DNA of 64,000 nucleotides from Bacillota bacterium LX-D (GTDB taxonomy: Bacteria > Bacillota > DUOV01 > Zhaonellaceae): assembly GCA_031628995.1 (NCBI GenBank), contig JAVLUO010000008.1, forward strand, positions 27,343 through 91,342, written 5' to 3'. The translations under genes were made by a program, and so were the position numbers. The first letter of the stretch is position 1; the number at the start of each line of letters is the position of its first letter. This document shows, in pieces, positions 32,970 to 40,568 of this stretch. The notes under the pieces were generated by a model. That model made no database searches. It was given only the letters and a program-made list of their open reading frames with translations, and was not told where the DNA came from.

Positions 32970-33530
32970 TTAAGAAGCGTAGGAAACAAGATAAGAACCA
33001 GCGACTTTAGCTTTTTCCAGTAATTCAGTTTGGCCTTTTGTATCATCAGGGGTACGGTTACCGTAGGAAAGAATAGTATCAACTACATTAAAACCCAAAA
33101 ATTTGTACATTTTTGCTGTACTTTCGTAGTACTGTTGAAAAATATTAGGGTCGGGATTTCCTTGGGTAAAGACTAAAACCATTTTTTTACCTTTTGCCTT
33201 AGAACTAAAATCAGTACCTAGAAAAGCGCATAAACGATCTGTAAATGCTTTAGTTTGGCTACTCATTTGCCACATGTATAAAGGAGTGCCTAAGACAATT
33301 GCGTCAGCGTCTAAAATTTCGGAATAAAGTGTTTGCATGTCATCTTTTATAACACAAGTTTCATGTTCCTTACAATAATAGCAGCTTTGACATCCTTTAA
33401 TGCTTAAGTCATTTAAATTATAAATCTTTGTTTCGGCACCCTTTTCTTTAGCTCCCTGCAATACTTGCTCAATTAACAAATTTGTGCTGCCATATTTCCG
33501 TGGACTTCCGTTAAAACCAATAACTTTCAT
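32970..33530 (-). CDS. Flavodoxin-like NAD(P)H-dependent FMN reductase
   Basis: 186 residues. MKVIGFNGSPRKYGSTN is the FMN-phosphate loop of the NADPH-dependent FMN reductase/iron-sulfur flavoprotein fold; the Cys cluster CQSCYYCKEHETC (residues ~48-60) and VLGTPLYMWQMSSQ follow. Such proteins in clostridia reduce FMN or quinones; whether the Cys cluster holds iron-sulfur cannot be told from sequence. GGGGGT lies before the ATG. It is oriented against its neighbours and has an inverted repeat upstream (33582-33604). Confidence 0.88.
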   Translation of the reverse strand: MKVIGFNGSPRKYGSTNLLIEQVLQGAKEKGAETKIYNLNDLSIKGCQSCYYCKEHETCVIKDDMQTLYSEILDADAIVLGTPLYMWQMSSQTKAFTDRLCAFLGTDFSSKAKGKKMVLVFTQGNPDPNIFQQYYESTAKMYKFLGFNVVDTILSYGNRTPDDTKGQTELLEKAKVAGSYLVSYAS

Positions 33531-33581
33531 AAGATAGACCCCCTAAAAAATAAATTAATAGGTTTTGCCTGCAACGTATAG

Positions 33582-33604
33582 ATACTAATTTCTATTCTTA
33601 GTAT
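33582..33604 (-). promoter_or_regulatory. Inverted repeat, possible operator
   Basis: ATACTAA - 9 nt - TTAGTAT, perfect arms, 52 nt upstream of the flavoprotein start. It overlaps a minus-strand TATACT (33605-33600) that could be a -10 box. A dimeric HTH repressor site (MarR/HxlR type) is plausible; no regulator gene is adjacent. Confidence 0.4.
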
Positions 33605-33696
33605 AAAACAAGGCAACAAGTATTTCTAGCTTTTCAGGTATATTGTCAAACCCTCAGCATAGTTATAAATGAAAGGTTATAAAAGGGGTGACCTGG

Positions 33697-34449
33697 GTGC
33701 GGTTCTTTTGGGTTAATACAATACAGCTTAAACTAAAATATCTGGTTTCTTTAGCTTTTTTGACTATTTTCATTGTGGAGGGATACTATTTTATTGGCAA
33801 TAACTTGGAGCAGAAGGCAATTCAAACTATGTCTTGGGTTTTAGCAAATAAGGTAATTGTTATAGACCCCGGCCATGGGGGATATGATCCCGGTAAAATT
33901 GGAGTTACGGGGACAAAGGAAAAAGACATTAATTTAGCTATAGCTCAGGAGCTAGCTCAATATATGAAAAACGCCGGCACAGTAGTAGTCTTAACTAGGG
34001 ATGAAGACGAAGATCTGCTAAATGAAGGCTCAGGCAGTAAAAAACAGCGTGATTTAGACAGCCGTTTAGCTATTATCGACAAAGTTCATGCAGATCTTTA
34101 TGTAGGGATCCAAGCTAATTCCTTTGGTTCTGTTTGGCGTGGTGCTCAAACATTCTATAATGTTAAAAATAATTCTGGAAAGCTTTTAGCCCAGGGAATT
34201 CAAAAAGAGTTAAAAAGGCAGCTTAAAAATACCCATCGAAAAGCTGCTAAAATGGATGATAGCAGTTCTTATATGCTCAGAAAATTAAATAATATACCAT
34301 CAGCCATTGTAGAGGCAGGCTTTCTTTCTAACCGTGAAGAAGAAGAACTGCTAAAAGATCAAACTTACCAAAAGAAAGTTGCTTTTGCTATCTACTGTGG
34401 GGTGGTAAAATATTTTTGTACAGATAATGGTACAGTTGTAAATCCATAA
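33697..34449 (+). CDS. cwlD: CwlD-type N-acetylmuramoyl-L-alanine amidase, zinc ligand altered
   Basis: Amidase_3 protein like CwlD, which with PdaA makes muramic-delta-lactam in spore cortex; 250 residues with an N-terminal membrane anchor (residues ~10-30). Zinc ligands His60 (DPGHGG) and Glu75 (TKEKDI) and catalytic Glu206 (VEAGFLSN) are present, but the second zinc His, normally in SIHxN, is Gln139 (GIQANSF, codon CAA). Start GTG 33697 is chosen from AAGGGGTGA 7 nt upstream; a GTG at 33688 is alternative. cwlD near rpsI is the Bacillus arrangement. The Gln may impair activity. Confidence 0.88.
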   Translation: MRFFWVNTIQLKLKYLVSLAFLTIFIVEGYYFIGNNLEQKAIQTMSWVLANKVIVIDPGHGGYDPGKIGVTGTKEKDINLAIAQELAQYMKNAGTVVVLTRDEDEDLLNEGSGSKKQRDLDSRLAIIDKVHADLYVGIQANSFGSVWRGAQTFYNVKNNSGKLLAQGIQKELKRQLKNTHRKAAKMDDSSSYMLRKLNNIPSAIVEAGFLSNREEEELLKDQTYQKKVAFAIYCGVVKYFCTDNGTVVNP

Positions 34450-34481
34450 TATTCAGCAACTTTCCGCTCATTTAAGTTAAG

Positions 34482-34883
34482 TTGTTGAAAACTGCATTCC
34501 AGTTAGGTTGTCATCTGGAAATTACCGCTTTATTAATAACTGGCTTAAATGATAGTATAGAAGAAATAAAAAAACTTACTCAGTGGATTGCCACAACTTT
34601 AGGTCCAGATATACCTGTCTATTTTACTAGGTATTTTCCTAATTATCAGTTAGATCTACCTGCTACACCTTAAACAACCCTAGAAAAGGCCAAAGAAATT
34701 GCCCTGGAAATGTTGCACTATGTTTATTTGGGTAATGTTCCGGAATTAGAGGGGAATACAACATACTGCCCCCAATGTGGGCAAAAAGTAATTGTACGCA
34801 GTGGCTATGAAACTGAGATAATCGGGCTAGATGGTACTACATGTTTAAACTGCGGATATAAGCTGGCCATCATAGGCTTATAA
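34482..34883 (+). pseudogene. C-terminal remnant of an AmmeMemoRadiSam radical-SAM enzyme
   Basis: In one frame, interrupted by TAA at 34671-34673, the DNA encodes HLEITALLITGLNDS, GPDIPVYFTRYFPNYQLD, then after the stop LHYVYLGNVPELEG, TYCPQCGQ and a final CLNCGYK zinc ribbon. This is the C-terminal ~130 residues of the radical-SAM protein of the AmmeMemoRadiSam group (AmrS). The N-terminal SAM-binding CxxxCxxC part is missing and there is no start codon with a binding site. No Memo or AMMECR1 gene is nearby, so only a relic is left. Confidence 0.85.
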
Positions 34884-34908
34884 AAGTTGCCACGGAGGGG
34901 GAGAAGAA

Positions 34909-35565
34909 TTGCTGCAAAGATTTTCTAATTTTATTTTTTTGCCTATAGTTTTAGGTTTAGCCTATTTTTTACTATCTTTGTTTGTTTTTATTACCTTTAC
35001 CCGAAGCTTACTGACTAATGAATTAGCAGGTTTTGACCAATTGATTATAAATATAGTTAGAAGCGACCTTTCTCCAACTTTAACAGGAGTTATGAGCGTT
35101 ATTTCCTTTTTTGGGTCTCCATCCTTTATTATCGGAGCAATTATTGGGGGACTAGTTTATTGCATCTTCATAAAAAAAGTCCATTGGCTGGCTGTACAGC
35201 TTCTGGTGATCTCCGCAAGCAGTTGGCTCTTAAATAAATGTTTAAAGGATTATTTTCAAAGGCCTCGTCCTTTGTGGCCTCTGGCTGAGGCTATTGGCTA
35301 TAGTTACCCCAGCGGCCACGCCATGGTCAGCATATCCTTTTATGGTTTCTTGATTTATCTAGGTCTGACTAAAATAATAAAACCCAAACTGCGTTTATTT
35401 GTTGTTGCATTTTTAGCAATATTAATTTTACTGATCGGCATAAGCAGAATTTATTTAGGTGTCCACTATCCCAGTGACGTTGGAGCGGGATTTGCAGCGG
35501 GAGGCTCTTGGTTAGTAGTCTGTGTTTTAGTACTTAACGCTTGTCAGAAAAAATTTTCTCGGTAA
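34909..35565 (+). CDS. PAP2-family membrane phosphatase
   Basis: Type 2 phosphatidic acid phosphatase, 218 residues, about six membrane helices. All three active-site motifs are present: KDYFQRPRP (113-121), PSGH (134-137), and SR-x5-H (Ser179-Arg180 ... His186 in HYPSD). Likely dephosphorylates a lipid phosphate such as undecaprenyl-PP or phosphatidylglycerol-phosphate at the outer face; which one cannot be told. TTG start after GGAGGGGGAG. A long hairpin follows. Confidence 0.92.
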   Translation: MLQRFSNFIFLPIVLGLAYFLLSLFVFITFTRSLLTNELAGFDQLIINIVRSDLSPTLTGVMSVISFFGSPSFIIGAIIGGLVYCIFIKKVHWLAVQLLVISASSWLLNKCLKDYFQRPRPLWPLAEAIGYSYPSGHAMVSISFYGFLIYLGLTKIIKPKLRLFVVAFLAILILLIGISRIYLGVHYPSDVGAGFAAGGSWLVVCVLVLNACQKKFSR

Positions 35566-35582
35566 CTTAGTCCCTAGCAGTT

Positions 35583-35640
35583 ATCGAGTAAGGTAAAGCC
35601 GAAGTAATTAACTTCGGCTTTACCTTACTCGATTAGTTTT
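35583..35640 (+). terminator. Perfect 23-bp hairpin after the PAP2 gene
   Basis: Arms 35583-35605 and 35611-35633 are fully complementary, loop AATTA, followed by TAGTTTTAG. Much longer than the other terminators here. Probably a terminator, though the U-run is weak; processing or a mobile-repeat origin is possible. Confidence 0.7.
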
Positions 35641-35719
35641 AGTAGATTTTATGATATTTACGTATATATGAAATGTTCAAATCAATTGTTATAAAAATTT
35701 TCAGATGGTTTTTAGATTA

Positions 35720-35748
35720 AGCACTAAAAAATAGTCAGTGCTTTTTTA
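35720..35748 (+). terminator. Small terminator-like hairpin
   Basis: AGCACT/AGTGCT stem with 11-nt loop followed by TTTTTTA. Second stop signal in the 243-nt gap between the PAP2 gene and the germination operon. Confidence 0.5.
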
Positions 35749-35752
35749 CTGT

Positions 35753-35782
35753 GCATAATTTTTGGTAAAAAAGTCAATTCTA
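35753..35782 (+). promoter_or_regulatory. Candidate sigma-G promoter of the ger operon
   Basis: GCATA (35753-35757), 18-nt spacer, AATTCTA (35776-35782), compared with remembered sigma-G consensus GHATR-N18-CATWHTA: -35 exact, -10 one mismatch. Germinant receptor operons are forespore (sigma-G) genes in Bacillus. Confidence 0.4.
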
Positions 35783-35808
35783 AGCTTAAATTAGGCAGGT
35801 GATGACTA

Positions 35809-37413
35809 TTGTTTAGAAAAATACTGCGCTCTTTATATTATTTAAAACTTAAATCGATAAATGCTGCAGCAGAAGTAGCTGAAAAAAACAAACCTGCTAA
35901 GGAAAATAAAATTCCCATTTCTGTAGCCGAGATCAAAATCAAGCTGCAGAATTTATTTGTAGATGCAAACGATTTTGTCCTTAGGGAGTATAGCATTGGG
36001 GAAAAGTCTAAAGTAAAAGTTCTAATTTCCTTTATTGATGGTTTAGTTAATAAAAAGCTTATTAATGATCATTTGCTAAAGCCTTTCATGATTGACTCTA
36101 TTCTAACTAAATTAGATGAAAATTTGTCAGGTAAAAATGCGGTTAATTTTATAGAGGAATACCTCCTTAGCACTTGCGAGCTGACAAAAGTTTCTACCTT
36201 TGATGAAACTGTACATGGGATTTTATCTGGTGATACAGTTTTATATATTGATGGAAGTAGAATTGCCCTTGTGATAAACCTCCGCGGTTGGGAAATGAGG
36301 CAAGTAGCTGAACCAAGAACAGAAACTGTCGTTAGGGGTCCAAGAGAAGGTTTTGTAGAAACAATTCGGACCAATACGTCACTCTTACGCAGAAAGATAA
36401 AAAACCCTAATCTAAAATTTGAGACATTGACTTTAGGCAAACAGACCAAAACTGATGTCATGATTTGCTACATTAAAGGTATTGCTCATGAAGATATTAT
36501 CGCTACAGTCAGAAGGAGATTAAAAAGAATTAATACAGACGCAATATTAGAATCTGGTTATATAGAGGAATTTATTGAAGATGCACCTTTGGGTCTCTTT
36601 CCAACAGTAGGTAATAGCGAAAAACCCGATGTTGTTGCGGGCAAACTCTTAGAGGGGAGAGTTGCCATTTTATGCGACGGTACGCCCTTTGTTCTAACGG
36701 TGCCTTATTTATTTATAGAAGCTATACAGTCTAGTGAGGACTACTATTCCAGATGGGTATATGCATCTGCGATTCGCATATTGCGTTTGCTTGCGTTAGT
36801 AATTACAACAATGTTGCCAGCACTATATGTGGCTGGACTTACTTTCCACCAATCAGTTATTCCCTTTAAACTGCTGTTAACCATGGCTGCTTCTCGCCAG
36901 GGTATTCCTTATTCTCCATTCGTTGAAGCATTATTAATGCTTATATCCTTTGAGCTTTTGCGGGAAGCAGGTATACGTTTACCTCGGCCGGTTGGTCAGG
37001 CCATTAGTATTGTAGGTGCTCTTGTGCTTGGAGAAGCAGCAGTCCAGGCTGGCTTAGCCAGTAATCCTATGGTGATCATTACATCTATTACAGCCATTAC
37101 AAGCTTTATCAATGTTCCTTTAGCGGGCACTATCCCTTTTCTTAGACTGGCTTTTTTAATTGCAGGTAATATAGTCGGGCTATTAGGGATTATGCTGGTA
37201 GGCTTATTATTTTTACTTCAACTTTGTGCAATTCGTTCTTTCGGAGTTCCATATTTAAGTTCTTTTGCACCCTTAAGTGGTTCGGATTTGAAAGATACTT
37301 TAATTCGAATACCTATTTGGGCTATGTTAACTAGACCTAAGGCTTTAACTTGGGAGTATTCAAAGGACCTGAAATACAGGATGAAAATAGATTATCGCCA
37401 AAAGGAAGACTAA
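35809..37413 (+). CDS. GerA-family germinant receptor, A subunit
   Basis: Spore inner-membrane germinant receptor subunit A; 534 residues. Hydrophilic N-terminal domain of about 300 residues (with SGDTVLYIDG, TETVVRGPREGF and LLRRKIKNPNLK, all family hallmarks), then about five membrane helices (residues ~320-490), ending in a basic tail. TTG start after GCAGGTGATG. First of four co-directional genes; the candidate sigma-G box lies just upstream. Germinant specificity cannot be inferred. Confidence 0.94.
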   Translation: MFRKILRSLYYLKLKSINAAAEVAEKNKPAKENKIPISVAEIKIKLQNLFVDANDFVLREYSIGEKSKVKVLISFIDGLVNKKLINDHLLKPFMIDSILTKLDENLSGKNAVNFIEEYLLSTCELTKVSTFDETVHGILSGDTVLYIDGSRIALVINLRGWEMRQVAEPRTETVVRGPREGFVETIRTNTSLLRRKIKNPNLKFETLTLGKQTKTDVMICYIKGIAHEDIIATVRRRLKRINTDAILESGYIEEFIEDAPLGLFPTVGNSEKPDVVAGKLLEGRVAILCDGTPFVLTVPYLFIEAIQSSEDYYSRWVYASAIRILRLLALVITTMLPALYVAGLTFHQSVIPFKLLLTMAASRQGIPYSPFVEALLMLISFELLREAGIRLPRPVGQAISIVGALVLGEAAVQAGLASNPMVIITSITAITSFINVPLAGTIPFLRLAFLIAGNIVGLLGIMLVGLLFLLQLCAIRSFGVPYLSSFAPLSGSDLKDTLIRIPIWAMLTRPKALTWEYSKDLKYRMKIDYRQKED

Positions 37414-37415
37414 AT

Positions 37416-38585
37416 ATGCTGTTTAGAAAAAGGTTGTTATTTACACTGTTATATTCACTTATTTTTTGTCTAACTGGTTGTTGGAATAATAAGGATATTA
37501 CAGAATTAAATATTGTGGTTGGCGTTGGTATTGACCAGGCACCAAATAACCAAATTGAATTAACTGTCCAAATCGTCAAACCAGCCACCATAAAAGCACG
37601 TCAGCAGGGTGGAATGGACCAGGTGACGCAGACGTTAACCGCTAGAGGCAGGACCATTTTTGAAGCTAATCGAAATTTATTAACTTTTTCTAGCAGAAGA
37701 CTATATTATGGGCATATTCAATTAATTATGATAAGTGAAGGTTTAGCCCGAAAAGGTATTAGTGATATTCTGGATTTTTTTGCGCGAGATCATGAACCGG
37801 ACTTACGTACTGAAATAATTATAACCAAAGGAATAACAGCTTCACAAAGCTTAAAGTTAAATAGTTCTCTGGAAGATATCCCTGTTACGGATTTAAGAGA
37901 AACATTGCGTAATACAAATGGATTACCTAAGATAATAGATATTCAACTGGTGGACTTATTAAAAAATATAGCCAGTACTGGAACTAACTCCGTTGTAGCT
38001 AAGTTGGAGATTGCTAAGAATAAAGAAAATATTACTACACAAGATTTAAACATAACTGGAGCTGCAGTCTTTAAAAAAGATAAGCTTTGTGGTTGGCTAA
38101 GTCCGACTGAAGCAAGGAGTTATATATTTGTTCAAAATAAGTTTAAGAATGGTATTATTGTAATTCCTAATCCAATAGATAAGAAAAAGCCCGTAGCCAT
38201 AGAAATGACGCATTCACATACAAAGAAGTCTATCCAATTTGTGAATGGAAGGCCCAAGTTAATTGTTGAAGTTAAAAATGAAGGTAATATTGGAGAACAA
38301 GAGGGAAAAGGAGATTTAACTTCACCGAGCATAGTAAGAAAGTTAGAACAAGAGACATCCCTGCTCATTACGAAGGAAATCAACCATTTAATCACTAAAA
38401 CTCAGCAAGAGTTGAAGTGCGACATTTTTGGTTTTGGAAATCTTCTGCACCAACAATATCCTAGTTATTGGGAAAATGTAGAAGGGAATTGGAATGAATT
38501 TTATTCTGCCTTGGAATTTGAAGTTAAGGTTAATCAAGAAATTAGAAGGTCGGGTTGGATCAGAGAGATAACTAAGCCTAAATAG
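37416..38585 (+). CDS. GerC-family germinant receptor lipoprotein
   Basis: Ger(x)C family lipoprotein, 389 residues. Signal peptide with lipobox LTGC, lipidated Cys22, then CWNNKDITELNIVVGVGID, the family's N-terminal signature. The ATG at 37416 is chosen because it starts the signal peptide 2 nt after the A-subunit stop, with AAGGAAGAC as binding site; an ATG at 37350 lies inside the upstream gene. It is placed before the B subunit, so the operon order is A-C-B. Confidence 0.93.
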   Translation: MLFRKRLLFTLLYSLIFCLTGCWNNKDITELNIVVGVGIDQAPNNQIELTVQIVKPATIKARQQGGMDQVTQTLTARGRTIFEANRNLLTFSSRRLYYGHIQLIMISEGLARKGISDILDFFARDHEPDLRTEIIITKGITASQSLKLNSSLEDIPVTDLRETLRNTNGLPKIIDIQLVDLLKNIASTGTNSVVAKLEIAKNKENITTQDLNITGAAVFKKDKLCGWLSPTEARSYIFVQNKFKNGIIVIPNPIDKKKPVAIEMTHSHTKKSIQFVNGRPKLIVEVKNEGNIGEQEGKGDLTSPSIVRKLEQETSLLITKEINHLITKTQQELKCDIFGFGNLLHQQYPSYWENVEGNWNEFYSALEFEVKVNQEIRRSGWIREITKPK

Positions 38586-38594
38586 GAGATAGCC

Positions 38595-39686
38595 ATGAGC
38601 AAGGAAAGAATTTCTGGCTTACAATTAGCATTTCTACTAATTGCTTTTATTTTCGGGGATACAGCCATTTTAAGCCCTGCAGTTGGATCTTATCAAGATA
38701 ATTGGTTGGGTTTTATTATTGGTTGGGGCTGTTCTTTCTTTTTATTATGGATTTATATTAGCATAAAAAATTTTTACCCTGCCGAATCCTGGATTGAAAT
38801 TCTGAAAAGCTGTTACGGCCCATACCTAGGTAGTGCAATTGCGCTATTTTACATTGGGTATTTTTTGCATGTGGGAGCTTTGGTAATCAGGGAATTTGCT
38901 GAATATATGATAGTAGTTAATTTTCCGGAAACGCCGATTATTTTTTTTAGTGGCCTAGTTGCTTTACTAGGCATATGTGCTGTAAGATACGGTATTGAGG
39001 TTATCGGGCGTTTATACGAAATACTTGGTGTTATCTTCCCTTTTATAACGATTATGATAACTCTTTTTGTTTTACCAAGATTTGAAGTTAGAAATTTTCT
39101 ACCAATCTTGGAAAATGGCCTGAAGCCTGTTTTAAAAACTGCTTTTTCAACTTTCTCTTTTCCCTTTGGAGAATTAATAGTTTTTTTAATGATTTTTAAC
39201 CATTTGCATACACAAAAAAAATTGGCTAAAGTTGTGTATTTATCTAGTTTATTTGGAGGTTTACTAATTTTACTCATTATTACAAGGGATTTAATGGTTC
39301 TAGGTCCAGATATGTTTGAGAATGCTACTTTCCCAGCTCAGCTATCATCGGAGCTTATCCCTAATAATTTTATTACCATGACACCTTTTGTAGCTGTTAA
39401 TTTACTGATTGGCAGTGGTGCTAAGACTATTGTTTACTTATATGCGGCTTCCTTGGGAAGTGCTCAATTATTTAATCTCCGAAACTATAAATCTTTAGTA
39501 ATACCTTTGGCTGCATTTATGGTTGCTTTATCTATTTGGGTATACGATTCCCTTTTCCAGCTTTTTCGCTGGACAGAAGAAATCTGGCCCTACTATGCGG
39601 TAATTCCCTTTCAATTAGGAATACCATTAGTAACTTTACTAGTTTTAAAAATTAAAACAATAATTAAGGGAAAAAGAAAGGTATAA
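38595..39686 (+). CDS. GerB-family germinant receptor permease subunit
   Basis: Integral membrane B subunit of the APC superfamily, 363 residues, about ten helices, starting MSKERISGLQLAFLLIAFIFGD. In other species this subunit helps determine germinant recognition. TAGGAG lies before the ATG, 9 nt after the C-subunit stop. No truncation. Confidence 0.93.
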   Translation: MSKERISGLQLAFLLIAFIFGDTAILSPAVGSYQDNWLGFIIGWGCSFFLLWIYISIKNFYPAESWIEILKSCYGPYLGSAIALFYIGYFLHVGALVIREFAEYMIVVNFPETPIIFFSGLVALLGICAVRYGIEVIGRLYEILGVIFPFITIMITLFVLPRFEVRNFLPILENGLKPVLKTAFSTFSFPFGELIVFLMIFNHLHTQKKLAKVVYLSSLFGGLLILLIITRDLMVLGPDMFENATFPAQLSSELIPNNFITMTPFVAVNLLIGSGAKTIVYLYAASLGSAQLFNLRNYKSLVIPLAAFMVALSIWVYDSLFQLFRWTEEIWPYYAVIPFQLGIPLVTLLVLKIKTIIKGKRKV

Positions 39687-39702
39687 TTAGGAGTGTTAAA
39701 AT

Positions 39703-39915
39703 TTGGTTATTTTTGGGCTGATAATAACGTTTATAATTTTTATCTTAATTGATTTGCCCGAACTAAGAAGGGCCCAACAGAAAACCAAAACGACGGTGGT
39801 ATATATTTCCTTACTTCTAATCGGTTTTAGTTTGAGTTTTTTACTAGTAATTAATAGAGCACCTATTAGCCCGACAATTATCATTGAAAAAATAGTACGC
39901 TATTTTTTGCCGTAA
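39703..39915 (+). CDS. Small two-helix membrane protein, possible receptor D subunit
   Basis: 70 residues, TTG start after TTAGGAG. Two hydrophobic helices (about 2-18 and 36-53) joined by a charged loop LPELRRAQQKTKTT. It follows the B subunit by 16 nt in the same operon. Small two-helix 'D' proteins accompany several Bacillus GerA-type operons and modulate receptor function; I assign this by size, topology and position, not by sequence identity. Confidence 0.65.
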   Translation: MVIFGLIITFIIFILIDLPELRRAQQKTKTTVVYISLLLIGFSLSFLLVINRAPISPTIIIEKIVRYFLP

Positions 39916-39933
39916 AGCCAAAGAGAAGTTAAA

Positions 39934-40479
39934 TCAGTCCTTCGGGATTGAAACAATGTCTAAGGGTATTTTTCTTTGTTGAGAATCGTACTGTACTAAG
40001 TCATAAATTAAGGGGTCTTTAATTAGCTCCAGCCAAGCTGCATAGACTCCGGCGATAAATGGTGACTCTAAGGCCACTTTTTCTGTAATTAGTGGACATA
40101 AATAGGGTAAATCAAATGGTTCTCTGATTAAAAGCAGTTGACCGCCGTTCTGCAGGTGGGGCGCCAGAGGAAAAGTACGACACTGAAGTGGTCTTTTATC
40201 ACGAGGACATCCTTTGGTGCAACGGACAAAATAAACTGTGCCTCGCCAGGAATTTGGAAAGTCATAATCTGCAGCATTTTGTTTATCCCAAATTAACCAG
40301 TCTTCCCGCTGAGTAAACATTTGTTCTTCACCAGGCAGTAAATACATTCCTAAATCCTGATCTGAACTAGTACAGCAAAGTTTTCCACATAAATTACCGC
40401 AGTCGGAGGATAGGGGTGTAACATCCTCTAACAAAGCGTAGATTTTTTTATAGGTATTTTTATTAATTATGCTTTTCAT
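39934..40479 (-). CDS. Cys-rich YkgJ-like protein, function unknown
   Basis: 181 residues. Cys-rich pattern CGNLCGKLCC near the N-terminus, then CTKGCPRDKRPLQCRTFPL, recalling the YkgJ/UPF0153 CxxCxxCC ... RPxxCRxFP arrangement thought to bind zinc or an iron-sulfur cluster. I choose the ATG at 40479 (MKSIINKNTYKK) because AAAGGAG lies just before it; an ATG ten codons earlier has no binding site. Converges on the ger operon and diverges from queG. Not otherwise recognised. Confidence 0.8.
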   Translation of the reverse strand: MKSIINKNTYKKIYALLEDVTPLSSDCGNLCGKLCCTSSDQDLGMYLLPGEEQMFTQREDWLIWDKQNAADYDFPNSWRGTVYFVRCTKGCPRDKRPLQCRTFPLAPHLQNGGQLLLIREPFDLPYLCPLITEKVALESPFIAGVYAAWLELIKDPLIYDLVQYDSQQRKIPLDIVSIPKD

Positions 40480-40501
40480 ATTTGGCTCCTTTAATAAATG
40501 G

Positions 40502-40529
40502 TTGTACAAAAATTATCTAACATTATATA
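40502..40529 (+). promoter_or_regulatory. Candidate promoter for queG
   Basis: TTGTAC (40502-40507), 16-bp spacer, TATATA (40524-40529), in the 89-nt divergent gap; the start codon is 40 nt further on. Confidence 0.4.
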
Positions 40530-40568
40530 CTTGATGAAAAGTAAATTTTGAGGAAAAGGTTTGAAAAA

